In this document: positions 16,675-25,947 of the stretch, piece by piece
How positions within the stretch are numbered: position 1 is the stretch's first letter
Layout: the number at the start of each line of letters is the position of its first letter
Origin: UBA2336 sp036787955
GTDB lineage: Bacteria > Bacteroidota > Bacteroidia > Cytophagales > Cyclobacteriaceae
Length of the DNA stretch: 64,000 nucleotides
Direction of reading: 5' to 3'
NCBI GenBank assembly: GCA_036787955.1
Contig: DAIQOI010000013.1
Location: forward strand, 7,223-71,222
Notes under the pieces: generated by a model
Seen by the model: only the letters and a program-made list of their open reading frames with translations
What the model was told of the DNA's origin: nothing
Databases searched by the model: none
Translations under genes and position numbers: made by a program

Positions 16675-17430
16675 ATGGACACAACCGGCCTGAAATCCAA
16701 GCGCATTGCCCAGCTGGTGGAAGAAAACCACCTCCACGCCTATGTGCTCTATTATTATGGAATCCGGTTTAGCGATTATTCCGAGCATACGCTCGAACAG
16801 GCCTGTAGCGAATGCGGCCTTCGGGTTGAGCAGGTAATCAAAGACCTCGAAAATCAGGCTCAGCAACCCCAGGATCAACCCCCGCTCAACACCTATCCCA
16901 TTGATTTAATTCTCGAATACCTGCGCCATGCGCATTACCGTTTTATTAAGGAAAAATTACCCTACATCTCACGCCTGGTAGCCGACTTCGATGCCGGCAT
17001 GCAAGATTTTAAAACACTGGAACGCGACCTGAAAGTGGTGTTCCCGCTTTTCGTGGAAGATTTTATTCACCATATCTACGAAGAAGAAGATACCCTGTTC
17101 ACATATATTCAGGCCCTGGACAAAGCCATGAAAGGGAATTACCATCCGGCCCGCCTGTTTTATATGCTGGAGCGAAATTCAGTGCAACGGTTCGCCCTTG
17201 AACACGAAGCCCACGATGACGAAATGGAGGGCATCCGCCAAATCACCAACAATTATTTTACCGAACCCGGCTTTCCGCTCTCTGTTAAAGTAATCTACCG
17301 CGAATTACAGGACTTTGAAAAAAGCCTGATGGTACACGCCCGCGTGGAAAACGAAATCCTCTTCCCAAAGGCACTTGCACTCGAAGCTAAAGTTAAACAC
17401 CTGTTCTTCGAACGGAGCCGCAACAACTGA
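16675..17430 (+). CDS. Hemerythrin-domain protein, iron-sulfur repair (RIC/ScdA) type
   Basis: 251 residues. The N-terminal segment (about 1-65) matches the small ScdA-type domain, with two cysteines in EQACSECGLRVEQV. The rest is a four-helix hemerythrin-like bundle with metal ligands in EYLRHAHYRF, FIHHIYEEEDTLF, ALEHEAHDDEM and MVHARVENEILFPKA. RIC proteins (YtfE/ScdA) carry a di-iron centre and help restore Fe-S clusters after nitric oxide or oxidative stress. Its stop codon overlaps the ruvX ATG, so the two are coupled; the link to ruvX looks positional only. Confidence 0.85.
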   Translation: MDTTGLKSKRIAQLVEENHLHAYVLYYYGIRFSDYSEHTLEQACSECGLRVEQVIKDLENQAQQPQDQPPLNTYPIDLILEYLRHAHYRFIKEKLPYISRLVADFDAGMQDFKTLERDLKVVFPLFVEDFIHHIYEEEDTLFTYIQALDKAMKGNYHPARLFYMLERNSVQRFALEHEAHDDEMEGIRQITNNYFTEPGFPLSVKVIYRELQDFEKSLMVHARVENEILFPKALALEAKVKHLFFERSRNN

Positions 17431-17852
17431 TGGGCCGACTTATTGCCCTCGATTATGGTTTAAAACGCACCGGCCTGGCTGTTACCGACCCCCTGAAAAT
17501 AATAGCCACAGCCCTGGAAACCGTTCCCACAGCATCGCTGTTCGACTTCCTTAAAAACTATATTCAACGCGAACCGGTAGATGCTTTCATCATCGGCATG
17601 CCCCGAAGCATGGATAACTCCGATTCTTCGCTAACACCCCATGTGCGTAAGCTCAGGGCCGAACTCGAAAAGCAGTTCCCGCACATCCCGGTTTATGAAG
17701 AAGACGAGCGCCTTACCAGCATTATGGCGCAACAAGCCATGTTGCTGGGTGGCATGAAAAAACAACAACGCCGGCAGAAAGGCCAGACCGACAAAATCAG
17801 TGCAGTGCTCATCTTGCAGTCATTCATGGCACGAATGCACCATACCCGCTGA
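17430..17852 (+). CDS. ruvX: Putative pre-16S rRNA nuclease / Holliday junction resolvase RuvX (YqgF)
   Basis: 140 residues, RNase H-like fold. Seen: RLIALDYGLKRTGLAVTDP (first acidic residue), AFIIGMPRSMDNSDSS, VYEEDERLTSIMAQQAM (second acidic residues) and DKISAVLILQSFM (last Asp). Family members mature the 5' end of 16S rRNA; the resolvase activity is less certain. It overlaps the hemerythrin gene and lies 35 nt before def, which has its own promoter box. Confidence 0.93.
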   Translation: MGRLIALDYGLKRTGLAVTDPLKIIATALETVPTASLFDFLKNYIQREPVDAFIIGMPRSMDNSDSSLTPHVRKLRAELEKQFPHIPVYEEDERLTSIMAQQAMLLGGMKKQQRRQKGQTDKISAVLILQSFMARMHHTR

Positions 17853-17872
17853 CGCCAAGCCTTCAATTTGCT

Positions 17873-17880
17873 TACCTTTG
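17873..17880 (+). promoter_or_regulatory. -7 box 7 nt before def
   Basis: TACCTTTG matches TAnnTTTG and ends 7 nt before ATG 17888, again leaving room for almost no leader. Confidence 0.45.
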
Positions 17881-17887
17881 CCCCGCA

Positions 17888-18457
17888 ATGATCCACCCTA
17901 TTGTTGTATATGGCGACCCGGTGCTGCGCCAGCGCGGCAAAGAGATTGAGCCCGGCACCGACATGAGCCAGCTCGTTACCGACATGTTCGAGACCATGCA
18001 TGCAGCCCAGGGTATCGGGCTGGCTGCACCTCAAATTGGCAAAAGCCTGCGCCTGTTCGTAGTAGATGGTACTGCCCTGCACCAGGACGATGAAGAGAAC
18101 GAACCAGGCATGGACACCTTCAAAAAAGTGTTCATCAATCCGGAAATTCTGGAAGAATCGGGCGAGCCCTGGGTTTTTGAAGAAGGCTGCCTAAGCATAC
18201 CCAACATACGCGAAAACATAAGCCGCAAAGCCAGGGTGCGCGTTCGCTGGTACGATGAAAACTGGAACCTGCACGAAGAAGAATTTGACGGAATGAGGGC
18301 GCGCATCATCCAGCACGAATACGACCACATTGAAGGACGGCTTTTTATTGATTACCTGTCACCACTGAAAAAGCGCATGCTGAAAGGTAAGCTGAACGAC
18401 ATCAGCCGCGGACTGGTAAGCACCGAATACCGCATATTGGCACCCCTGCGTAAGTAA
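17888..18457 (+). CDS. def: Peptide deformylase
   Basis: 189 residues. Removes the formyl group from the N-terminal methionine of new proteins. The three family motifs are present: GIGLAAPQIG (about 44-53), EEGCLSIP (metal-ligand Cys, about 98-105) and the HEYDH motif in IQHEYDHIEG (two His ligands and catalytic Glu, about 143). Length fits type 1 enzymes. The start is MIHPIVVYGDPVLRQ, typical for the family. Confidence 0.97.
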   Translation: MIHPIVVYGDPVLRQRGKEIEPGTDMSQLVTDMFETMHAAQGIGLAAPQIGKSLRLFVVDGTALHQDDEENEPGMDTFKKVFINPEILEESGEPWVFEEGCLSIPNIRENISRKARVRVRWYDENWNLHEEEFDGMRARIIQHEYDHIEGRLFIDYLSPLKKRMLKGKLNDISRGLVSTEYRILAPLRK

Positions 18458-18507
18458 CCGGAATATTGGATTTCACAATTGCGGTCTTATCCTGAATTTT
18501 GAATCCG

Positions 18508-18515
18508 TAACTTTG
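18508..18515 (+). promoter_or_regulatory. -7 box for the aminotransferase-amidase pair
   Basis: TAACTTTG matches TAnnTTTG, 14 nt before ATG 18530. Confidence 0.4.
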
Positions 18516-18529
18516 AATGCTTCAGATCC

Positions 18530-19663
18530 ATGTCCCGCCTTCCCGATATCGGCACATCTATCTTCACGGTCATGTCGCGCATGGCCGCTGAGTACGGTGC
18601 CATTAACCTCTCACAAGGCTTCCCCGACTTTCAGGTAGATAACAAGCTAATCGATCTGGTTTATCGGTTTATGCAGGAGGGCAACAACCAGTATGCGCCC
18701 ATGCCCGGTGTACCTCTTCTTCGTCAGGCCATCGCCCATGCATTGGAAGCAACTTACGGGCGTGCCTTTGATCCCGAAACCGAAATAACAGTAACAGCTG
18801 GTGGTACAGAGGCACTCTTTTCGGCAATAGCCGCATTTGTACAACCCGGTGATGAGGTTATCGTGTTCGATCCTTCGTACGATTCCTACTACCCGGCCAT
18901 CCGGCTGAACGGGGGCATATCTGTTCACCTTCACCTCCGCTACCCTGACTTTTCAATTGACTGGGAAGAGGTAAAGCATCGGATTACGCCACGCACGCGC
19001 ATGATTATGATAAACACTCCGCACAATCCGAGTGGTGCCGTGCTTTCTGCAAACGACCTTCTGCAGCTCCAACACCTTGCTGAAGAACACAACCTGATCG
19101 TACTAAGTGATGAGGTGTACGAACGCATAATCTTTGATGGCATCCGCCATGAAAGCGTATTGCATTACCCGAAGCTGGCCAAACGAAGCATAGCGGTATT
19201 TTCATTCGGCAAAACTTTTCATGCCACCGGCTGGAAAGTGGGTTATACGGTAGCCCCCGAACCGCTTACGCGCGAAATCCGTAAGGCGCATCAGTTCATC
19301 ACATTTGCCGTAAACACGCCTGTACAAATGGCCCTGGCCGAATACATGAAAAATCCCCACCACTACCTTCACCTTGGTCAGTTTTATCAGCAAAAACGCG
19401 ACTATTTTCTCAACGGCCTGAAAGGCTCAGCGTGGCAGCCTATCGCCTGTCATGGTTCCTACTTTCAAACGCTCTGCTACGCATCCTTTTCCAATAAACG
19501 CGATGTGGAAATGGCTGAAGAACTGACCAGGAAGTATAAAGTTGCTGCCATCCCCGTATCGGTGTTCTACCGCGACAAAACCGATAACAAGTTGCTGCGC
19601 TTCTGTTTTGCGAAAAATGAAAGCACCCTCGACAAAGCCCTGGAAATCCTGAACAAGTTCTGA
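18530..19663 (+). CDS. Methionine aminotransferase (YbdL-type, PLP)
   Basis: 377 residues, fold type I aminotransferase. Seen: GAINLSQGFPDFQ at the N-terminus, TVTAGGTEALFSAI, INTPHNPSGAV, VLSDEVYERIIFDG and the PLP-lysine motif SFGKTFHATGWKVGY. The opening MSRLPDIGTSIFTVMSRMAAE is typical of the methionine/kynurenine-type group (YbdL), which moves the amino group of methionine to a keto acid. The next gene, a nitrilase-fold amidase, starts at its stop codon. Such a pair fits a transaminase/omega-amidase cycle, in which glutamine is the amino donor and the amidase removes the 2-oxoglutaramate produced. Confidence 0.87.
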   Translation: MSRLPDIGTSIFTVMSRMAAEYGAINLSQGFPDFQVDNKLIDLVYRFMQEGNNQYAPMPGVPLLRQAIAHALEATYGRAFDPETEITVTAGGTEALFSAIAAFVQPGDEVIVFDPSYDSYYPAIRLNGGISVHLHLRYPDFSIDWEEVKHRITPRTRMIMINTPHNPSGAVLSANDLLQLQHLAEEHNLIVLSDEVYERIIFDGIRHESVLHYPKLAKRSIAVFSFGKTFHATGWKVGYTVAPEPLTREIRKAHQFITFAVNTPVQMALAEYMKNPHHYLHLGQFYQQKRDYFLNGLKGSAWQPIACHGSYFQTLCYASFSNKRDVEMAEELTRKYKVAAIPVSVFYRDKTDNKLLRFCFAKNESTLDKALEILNKF

Positions 19664-20469
19664 TGAATAGCCTTCGCATCACACTCATCCAAACCGAACT
19701 GTACTGGGAAGACCGCACGGCCAACGTCTCTTCGCTGGAGGAAAAAATATGGCGCATCGGGCAGGAAACCGATGTGATTGTTTTGCCCGAAATGTTTACC
19801 ACCGGCTTTACGATGAATGCAAAAAGACTGGCCGAACCCCTGAACCTGCATACCTTTAAATGGATGAAACAGATGGCGGCCCAAACCGGTGCGCTGATAC
19901 TGGGCAGTTACATAGCTGAGGAAGACACTAAATTCCATAACCGGTTGTTATGGATGCAACCTGATGGCCGGTTTTTTACCTACGACAAGCGTCATCTGTT
20001 TCGCATGGCCGATGAGCACCTCACGTACACTGCCGGAACCTCCCGCCTTACAGCCGAATGGAAGGGATGGCGCATTTGTCCACTGATATGTTACGACCTG
20101 CGCTTCCCGGTGTGGAGCCGCAACGTTTACCGCAGCGACTTGGGGCGGATGGACTACGATGTTTTGATTTACGTAGCCAACTGGCCCGCAGCACGTATAC
20201 AGGCGTGGGATGTACTGCTGAAAGCACGGGCTGTAGAGAATTTATGCTACACCGCAGGAGTAAACCGCGTTGGCAAAGATGGCAACAACATTGACCACAA
20301 CGGCCACTCGGCCGTGTATGGCCCACGAGGAGAAACCCTGGCCTTTGCGGCAGACCGTGAAACCACATTAACGGTTGAATTGTCGTGGGATGAATTGGCT
20401 ACCTATCGGGAAAAATTTCCCGCCTGGATGGATGCGGATAATTTTAAAATCTCAACAACGAACCTGTGA
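19663..20469 (+). CDS. Nitrilase-family amidohydrolase, omega-amidase/YafV-like
   Basis: 268 residues. The Glu-Lys-Cys triad of the carbon-nitrogen hydrolases is visible: VIVLPEMFTTGF (Glu), YDKRHLFRMADE (Lys) and CPLICYDLRFPVWSR (Cys). YafV-type omega-amidases hydrolyse 2-oxoglutaramate and 2-oxosuccinamate. ATG 19663 overlaps the last base of the aminotransferase stop, so translation is coupled. The pairing with a methionine aminotransferase supports a role in methionine salvage or in recycling of keto-amides. Confidence 0.87.
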   Translation: MNSLRITLIQTELYWEDRTANVSSLEEKIWRIGQETDVIVLPEMFTTGFTMNAKRLAEPLNLHTFKWMKQMAAQTGALILGSYIAEEDTKFHNRLLWMQPDGRFFTYDKRHLFRMADEHLTYTAGTSRLTAEWKGWRICPLICYDLRFPVWSRNVYRSDLGRMDYDVLIYVANWPAARIQAWDVLLKARAVENLCYTAGVNRVGKDGNNIDHNGHSAVYGPRGETLAFAADRETTLTVELSWDELATYREKFPAWMDADNFKISTTNL

Positions 20470-20484
20470 ATCCGAAATGTGTAA

Positions 20485-21057
20485 TCAAATGGCTTCCACC
20501 GCCCTCACTTCGCCCGGCATCAGCTTTGTAAACAGATTTTCAATGCCGGCTTTCAGGGTAATCATCGATGACGGGCAGCCACTGCATGAGCCTTGTAAAC
20601 GAACTTTCAGCACACCGTCATGAAACGAGTGATAGGTAATGGCGCCCCCATCCTGTTCAACAGCGGGACGGATGTACTCATCCAGAATGTTTTTGATTTT
20701 TTTCACCGATTCACTCTCTGCCTCTGCACCTTGCCCAACTTCCTCCACAGAATCCAGTATTAGCCTGCCACTTTCCAGGAACTTTTTAATGTGTTGCCGC
20801 AAGGTATCCTGAATTTCAATCCATTCCACGTCTTCACGCTTGGTAACCGTGATGAAATTGCTCATGTAAAACACACGCTCCACAAACGGATACTGAAAGA
20901 GTTCTTTTGCCAACGGAGCATGTTCAGCACTTTGCGGATCCGGAAAGTCAAAACTCATCCCTTCCGGTACCAGCATTTCATTCACCACAAACTTCAGCGA
21001 ATTGGGATTCGGGTTGGACTCCAGGTAAATGTGGATAGGAGGCAGCGATTTATTCAT
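20485..21057 (-). CDS. NfuA-like iron-sulfur cluster carrier (Nfu N-terminal plus NifU C-terminal domain)
   Basis: 190 residues from ATG 21057 (MNKSLPPIHIYLESNPNPNSLKF). The N-terminal part is an Nfu_N domain (about 8-95), and the C-terminal NifU-like domain (about 120-190) has the cluster-binding CxxC in LQGSCSGCPSSMITLKAG. Such proteins receive a 4Fe-4S cluster and pass it to target enzymes. Twelve extra codons up to 21093 are open, but the family start and the -7 box at 21093-21100 favour 21057. Confidence 0.9.
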   Translation of the reverse strand: MNKSLPPIHIYLESNPNPNSLKFVVNEMLVPEGMSFDFPDPQSAEHAPLAKELFQYPFVERVFYMSNFITVTKREDVEWIEIQDTLRQHIKKFLESGRLILDSVEEVGQGAEAESESVKKIKNILDEYIRPAVEQDGGAITYHSFHDGVLKVRLQGSCSGCPSSMITLKAGIENLFTKLMPGEVRAVEAI

Positions 21058-21092
21058 TGAAATTAAGTTTACGGAATAAGAACAAATCCGCA

Positions 21093-21100
21093 CAAAATTA
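21093..21100 (-). promoter_or_regulatory. -7 box for the nfu gene
   Basis: TAATTTTG (minus strand) is an exact -7 box 35 nt before ATG 21057. It overlaps the stop codon of the symporter gene upstream. Confidence 0.4.
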
Positions 21101-22396
21101 GTTCGGTTCGTCCGGTTTCCGAAATCCGTTTTCTGTTGTAGCTACTATACTGGCCACTACCGTATCGCCCGTTACATTCACAATGGTACGGCACATGTCG
21201 AGCGGGCGATCAATGGCAATGATTAAGGCCAATCCTTCGGGTGACACGCCAATGGCACCCAGCACAATGACCAGCGTGATAAGGCCGGCACTGGGCACGG
21301 CAGCAGCCCCTATAGAAGACAGCGTGGCCGTGAGGATAATCATAAGCTGGTCGGCAAGGGTTAAATCATGGCCAAACACCTGAGCTATGAAAACAGCCGA
21401 AACGGCCTGGTGAATGCTGGTGCCATCCATGTTGATGGTTGCACCAAGCGGAAGCACGAAGCTGGTGATCTCATCTTTGATTTTCAGATTCTTCTCGGCA
21501 CATTCCATGGTAACCGGCAAGGTAGCCGCGCTGGAACTGGTGGTAAAGCCCATGATTTGTGCCGGTAAAACAGCTTTTAAAAAAGACTTGTATTTAAATG
21601 GCGTAAAAAAATGAATGGCCAGCGGATAAATTACCAACACCATCAGTGCCAAACTAAGCAATACCGTAAATGCGTACACCCCAAGGGCACTGAACAATTC
21701 AACAGCCTGCCGGGGATTACCCCCCGCCACATCGGTCATGAGCGATGCCAGCAATGCCATAACACCAACAGGTGCATACCGCATCACCATATCCACCAGT
21801 TTAAGAATAACCTCATTCACCCCGTCAAAGAAATTTTTCACCGGCAAGCCTTTCTCTTCCGGTGCCATGAGCAAGGCTATCCCGAACATTACAGCAAAGA
21901 AAATAACCTGCAGCATGTTGCGGTTTACCGAAGCAGCACCAAAAATGTTCTCCGGAACGATGTCCACAATAACCTGCAGCGGTCCCGACTCTTTGAGTTT
22001 CTGTGCATCGGTAACACGAAGACTGGCATCGCTGGCATAACGTTGCGAAAGCTCTGTCTGCTTTTCCTTCGACAGAAAGTTACCAGGTTTAATTGTGTTT
22101 ACCGCAATAAGCCCCACGGTTATGGCAATCACAGTGGTAATCAGATACAGGCTTAGTGTTTTTCCTCCGATGCGCGAAAGCCTGGATATGTCGCGAAGGT
22201 TCGACACCCCACTTATCAGCGAGGCCAGAATAAGCGGAATGGCAATTAACTTGAGCAGGTTGATAAAGATGGTGCCAAACGGCTTAATCCAATCGGATAT
22301 AAATCCACCCAGGTTAAAGGCAATCCCCAGACTGCCCACTATCAGACCAATACCCATCCCGATGAGGATGCGGGTATGCAAGGGAATTTTCTTCAT
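21098..22396 (-). CDS. Dicarboxylate/amino acid:cation symporter (DAACS family), copy 1
   Basis: 432 residues, about eight membrane segments and two hairpin loops. The serine-rich hairpin motif GFTTSSSAATLPVTMECAE and the following GATINMDGTSIHQAVSAVF are hallmarks of the glutamate/C4-dicarboxylate symporters (GltP, DctA), which couple uptake to Na+ or H+. The substrate cannot be told from the motifs. A second, clearly related gene lies immediately upstream on the same strand (22497-23759); the two share most conserved blocks and look like a tandem duplication. Confidence 0.92.
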   Translation of the reverse strand: MKKIPLHTRILIGMGIGLIVGSLGIAFNLGGFISDWIKPFGTIFINLLKLIAIPLILASLISGVSNLRDISRLSRIGGKTLSLYLITTVIAITVGLIAVNTIKPGNFLSKEKQTELSQRYASDASLRVTDAQKLKESGPLQVIVDIVPENIFGAASVNRNMLQVIFFAVMFGIALLMAPEEKGLPVKNFFDGVNEVILKLVDMVMRYAPVGVMALLASLMTDVAGGNPRQAVELFSALGVYAFTVLLSLALMVLVIYPLAIHFFTPFKYKSFLKAVLPAQIMGFTTSSSAATLPVTMECAEKNLKIKDEITSFVLPLGATINMDGTSIHQAVSAVFIAQVFGHDLTLADQLMIILTATLSSIGAAAVPSAGLITLVIVLGAIGVSPEGLALIIAIDRPLDMCRTIVNVTGDTVVASIVATTENGFRKPDEPN

Positions 22397-22496
22397 AGAA
22401 AAGTCAATCCGCGCAATTTAGCGGATTGTTGAGCTATTTAAAGCAACCGGCACCAAGAAATACATCAGCGGAAGTTGGAACTGGATTTGCACCGCA

Positions 22497-23759
22497 TCAG
22501 GGGTCCTGGTCCGCATGCCGGTTTATTACGGATGCCACAGTTGTGTCGCCCGTAACATTTACCACCGTGCGCAGCATATCCAGGGGCCGGTCCACAGCCA
22601 GTATCAGCGCCAGACCGGCAGGATCAAGCCCCACCGCTTCCAGCACAATAATGAGCATGATGATGCCCGCACCAGGCACAGCAGCCGCACCAATTGATGA
22701 TAGCACGGCTGTAAGCAAAATGGTGAGTTGTTGGCCCAGCGTTAAATCAATGCCAAATGCCTGCGCAATAAATACAGCCGACACGCCCTGATGGATACTC
22801 GTGCCATCCATGTTGATGGTTGCACCGAGTGGCAGCACAAACCCGGATACTTCTTCGGATATTCCCAGATTTTTACGCGCACATTCCATTGTAACAGGCA
22901 GGGTAGCTGCACTCGAGCTGGTAGAAAAGGCAAGTATCTGCGCCGGCAAAATACCCCGCACAAAGCCGGGATAACGGATACGAGAAAGAAATCGCAACAA
23001 CAATGGATAAACTATAAACACCATGAAAGCCAGTCCCAGCACAACAGTAAGACTGTACATACCAAGGGCACCAATAAGCTGCAGATCAATATTCAGGCTG
23101 GCTAACAGGGCAAAAACACCTATTGGCGCAAATTTCATGAGCAGTTCAACAAATTTCAGGATGACTTCATTGGCGCCTTCAAAAAAACTTTTCACCGGCT
23201 TCACTTTATCGGCAGGAGCCATAATCATGGCAATACCAAACAAAATGGAGAAGAAGATAACCTGCAGCATATTGGTGTTGCTGCTCATGGCACCAAAAAT
23301 ATTCTCCGGAACAATGTTCACCAGTACCTGCAACGGCCCTTCGCTCTTTTGCTGATGCGCCACCGTAACCCGTGTGCTGATGTCGGAAGCATAGGCTGCA
23401 CTCAACTCCTGCCGTTTTTCAGCTGACAAAAATTTCCCCGGACGAATTATATTCACTGCCAGCAGGCCTATGGTAACAGCCAACACCGTGGTGAACAGAT
23501 ACATGGCAATGGTTCGCCCCCCCATGCGCGATAGCTTCGATACATCGGAAAGCCCCGAAATACCATCAACGAGTGAAAAAAGTATAAGCGGTATGGCAAT
23601 GAGCTTCAGGGAATTAATAAACAAGATGCCCCACGGCTTAATCCAACTGGTGGTAAAACCAAGCAGGCCGAGCGGTTGGGCAACAAAACCCCACACCAGG
23701 CCCAGGGCCATGGCAATAAGTATTTTGGCATAGAGCGGTAGTCGCAACAGGCGCTTCAT
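22497..23759 (-). CDS. Dicarboxylate/amino acid:cation symporter (DAACS family), copy 2
   Basis: 420 residues, same family as the gene that follows. Seen: AFSTSSSAATLPVTMECAR, GATINMDGTSIHQGVSAVF, SIGAAAVPGAGIIMLIIVL and AVDRPLDMLRTVVNVTGD. It differs from copy 1 mainly in the periplasmic segment before the QVIFF helix and in the tail. A near-consensus -7 box (TATTTTTA) lies only 4 nt before ATG 23759. The two genes are separated by about 100 nt, so they may share a transcript. Confidence 0.92.
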   Translation of the reverse strand: MKRLLRLPLYAKILIAMALGLVWGFVAQPLGLLGFTTSWIKPWGILFINSLKLIAIPLILFSLVDGISGLSDVSKLSRMGGRTIAMYLFTTVLAVTIGLLAVNIIRPGKFLSAEKRQELSAAYASDISTRVTVAHQQKSEGPLQVLVNIVPENIFGAMSSNTNMLQVIFFSILFGIAMIMAPADKVKPVKSFFEGANEVILKFVELLMKFAPIGVFALLASLNIDLQLIGALGMYSLTVVLGLAFMVFIVYPLLLRFLSRIRYPGFVRGILPAQILAFSTSSSAATLPVTMECARKNLGISEEVSGFVLPLGATINMDGTSIHQGVSAVFIAQAFGIDLTLGQQLTILLTAVLSSIGAAAVPGAGIIMLIIVLEAVGLDPAGLALILAVDRPLDMLRTVVNVTGDTTVASVINRHADQDP

Positions 23760-24013
23760 TGGCTAAAAATAGAAAAATCAATAAAGCTGCCGAAGTAAAC
23801 TTTTACACTGCCCTTTTACAAACTGCACCTGTTTTTTTCACACCTGTATGTCGCTACGAGAACGATAACTCAATAAGCAGTACAGCAAAGGCACCCATTA
23901 TATAAGCACAATTTGATCGGACTGACTTCAGTCTCAACACGGAATTATTCTGTTGATTATGTAAAATTCTGGTAGTAAAGATCTGAAACCGCCTTACCTG
24001 CATCCTGCACCAT

Positions 24014-25210
24014 TTACTTCAACGTTTCCAATGCGTCTTTAATTCGCTTCAGTGCTTCTTTAAGTTCATTTTCCGAAGCCGCATACGAAAGACGGATGCA
24101 GTTGCTGTCGCCAAAAGCACCGCCCGGCACCAACGACACATGGGCTTTTTCCAGCAGGAACATGCATACATCCAAATCGTTGCGAATTATCCACTGTCCG
24201 TCTGATTTACCAAAATAATAGGACACATCCGGGAAGAAATAAAAAGCCCCCTGTGGATAATTAGATTTGAATCCGGGTATCTCTTTTAACAGGCTATACA
24301 CCACATCCCTGCGTCTGCGGTACTCCTCAGCCATCGTACGTGTAGGTGTCAGGTCACCGGTAATAGCCGCCAGTGCCGCGCGCTGTGCAATGGAACAATT
24401 GGCCGATGTAAGCTGTCCCTGCATTTTAATGCACCCGTCCGTAATCCACTTAGGGGCTGCCAGGTAGCCTATGCGCCAGCCTGTCATGGCAAAGCCTTTG
24501 GCAAAGCCGTTAATGGTGATGGTTCGCTCAAACATGCCGGGCAATGCAGCCATGCTTACCCGCTCTCCGGTAAAGTTGATGTGCTCGTAGATTTCATCAG
24601 CTATCACCAGCAGGTTATCGTGCTTTCTAATCACGGCTGCTATCTCTTCCAGTTCCTTGTGCGTGAATACCGAACCGGTAGGGTTGCAGGGTGAAGAATA
24701 AATGATAGCCCGCGTTTTTGATGTAATGGCCGCTTCTACCTGTGCCGCCGTTACTTTGAAATCATTTTGAATGCTGCCCTGCACATATACCGGCGTGGCC
24801 TCGCACAGGCGTATCAGTGCATCATAGCTTACCCAGTAAGGCGAGAACACAATGACCTCATCGCCCCGATTAAGCAAAGCAAACATAGCGTTGGCAATAG
24901 ACTGCTTGGCCCCATTGGAAACAATAATATTTTCTGCCTTGTAAGGCACATTGTTTTCGCGCTCATATTTGGCGGCCAGCGCTTCACGCAGGTCCTGATA
25001 GCCGGCCACGGGCGGATAGGCAAACCACCTGCCTTCATCTATTGCCTTTTTTGCAGCCTCACAGATGTGCGCAGGTGTTTTGAAATCGGGTTCGCCAAGA
25101 CTCAGGTTAATGACATCGATGCCGCGGCTTTTGTACTCGCGGGCTTTGGCGGCCATAGCCAGCGTAGCCGATTCTTCAATGGCATTAATGCGGTGCGAGA
25201 GATTAGTCAT
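24014..25210 (-). CDS. PLP-dependent aspartate/aromatic-type aminotransferase
   Basis: 398 residues, class I aminotransferase of the Thermus-type AspC group. Seen: GIDVINLSLGEPDFKTPAHI near the N-terminus, VSNGAKQSIANAMFALL, IIYSSPCNPTGSVF, VIADEIYEHINF and the PLP-lysine motif INGFAKGFAMTGWRIGYLA, ending in IRLSYAASENEL. The likely reaction is aspartate + 2-oxoglutarate to oxaloacetate + glutamate, though aromatic or prephenate substrates are possible. It stands alone, with about 250 nt of non-coding sequence on its downstream side (23760-24013) in which I see no gene. Confidence 0.88.
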   Translation of the reverse strand: MTNLSHRINAIEESATLAMAAKAREYKSRGIDVINLSLGEPDFKTPAHICEAAKKAIDEGRWFAYPPVAGYQDLREALAAKYERENNVPYKAENIIVSNGAKQSIANAMFALLNRGDEVIVFSPYWVSYDALIRLCEATPVYVQGSIQNDFKVTAAQVEAAITSKTRAIIYSSPCNPTGSVFTHKELEEIAAVIRKHDNLLVIADEIYEHINFTGERVSMAALPGMFERTITINGFAKGFAMTGWRIGYLAAPKWITDGCIKMQGQLTSANCSIAQRAALAAITGDLTPTRTMAEEYRRRRDVVYSLLKEIPGFKSNYPQGAFYFFPDVSYYFGKSDGQWIIRNDLDVCMFLLEKAHVSLVPGGAFGDSNCIRLSYAASENELKEALKRIKDALETLK

Positions 25211-25333
25211 AACAGAGCATTATGCAACAAATAAAAAGATAAATTTCAGAAGGTAAAACGAGATTTAATCCGCTGCCGGATTGTCGGTTATGATGCAGTC
25301 AGGAACCTGCCCTACTTACGATTGCCTGTTTGC

Positions 25334-25942
25334 TTAACCAAACTGGATACGCCCTGCAATACTTCTTCCCAGTGTTATCTCATCGGCATACTCCAGCTCT
25401 CCTCCCACCGGTACCCCACGGGCGATAGTGCTTACTTTCACCGCCAAATCTTTAACACGCTTGTGGATATAAAAGGCAGTGGTATCGCCTTCGAGCGTAG
25501 GACTCAGTGCCAGAATAACCTCCTTTATTTCTGTTTGTCCGTGGTTCAGGCGCTGCACCAGCGTTTCTATGTGCAGTTCGCCCGGCCCGATTCCGTTTAC
25601 CGGTGAAATGACTCCCCCCAACACGTGGTACAAACCATTGTACTGAGCCGTGTTTTCTATGGCCAGCACATCGCTGGCGCTTTCTACCACGCACAGCAAC
25701 GAACGGTCGCGCCTTGCACTGCTACAAATACCGCACACTTCGCTGTCGGATATATTATGGCAGTACCGGCAAAACCGGATGTTTTCGCGCAGGCGTTGCA
25801 GCGCCGAAGTGAGCGCACCGGTAGCCTCGGGTTTTTCTTTGATAAGATGAAACACGAGGCGCAGCGCGGTTTTCCGGCCTATACCCGGCAGGCGGGAAAT
25901 TTCTGTTACAGCGTCTTCAATAAGTTTAGACGGAAATTGCAC
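25334..25942 (-). CDS. recR: Recombination mediator protein RecR
   Basis: 202 residues. Helix-hairpin-helix LIEDAVTEISRLPGIGRKTALRL at the N-terminus, a four-cysteine zinc finger (CRYCHNISDSEVCGIC, about 57-72), then a Toprim domain (LLCVVESASDVLAIE) and the C-terminal Walker-like RGVPVGGELEYADEITLG. RecR works with RecO/RecF to load RecA at gaps. It follows clpS by 5 nt on the minus strand, so the two are probably co-transcribed from the promoter at 26249. Confidence 0.97.
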   Translation of the reverse strand: MQFPSKLIEDAVTEISRLPGIGRKTALRLVFHLIKEKPEATGALTSALQRLRENIRFCRYCHNISDSEVCGICSSARRDRSLLCVVESASDVLAIENTAQYNGLYHVLGGVISPVNGIGPGELHIETLVQRLNHGQTEIKEVILALSPTLEGDTTAFYIHKRVKDLAVKVSTIARGVPVGGELEYADEITLGRSIAGRIQFG

Positions 25943-25947
25943 AACAG

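Noticed and set aside
21611..22156. 181-codon plus-strand frame inside the symporter gene
   Set aside because: His/Asn/Gln-rich translation typical of the antisense of a membrane protein.
23760..24013. Possible gene or RNA in the 254-nt gap between the symporter and the aminotransferase
   Set aside because: No ORF with a plausible start, no strong hairpin and no tRNA pattern; it probably holds the symporter promoter (near-match -7 at 23764-23771) only.
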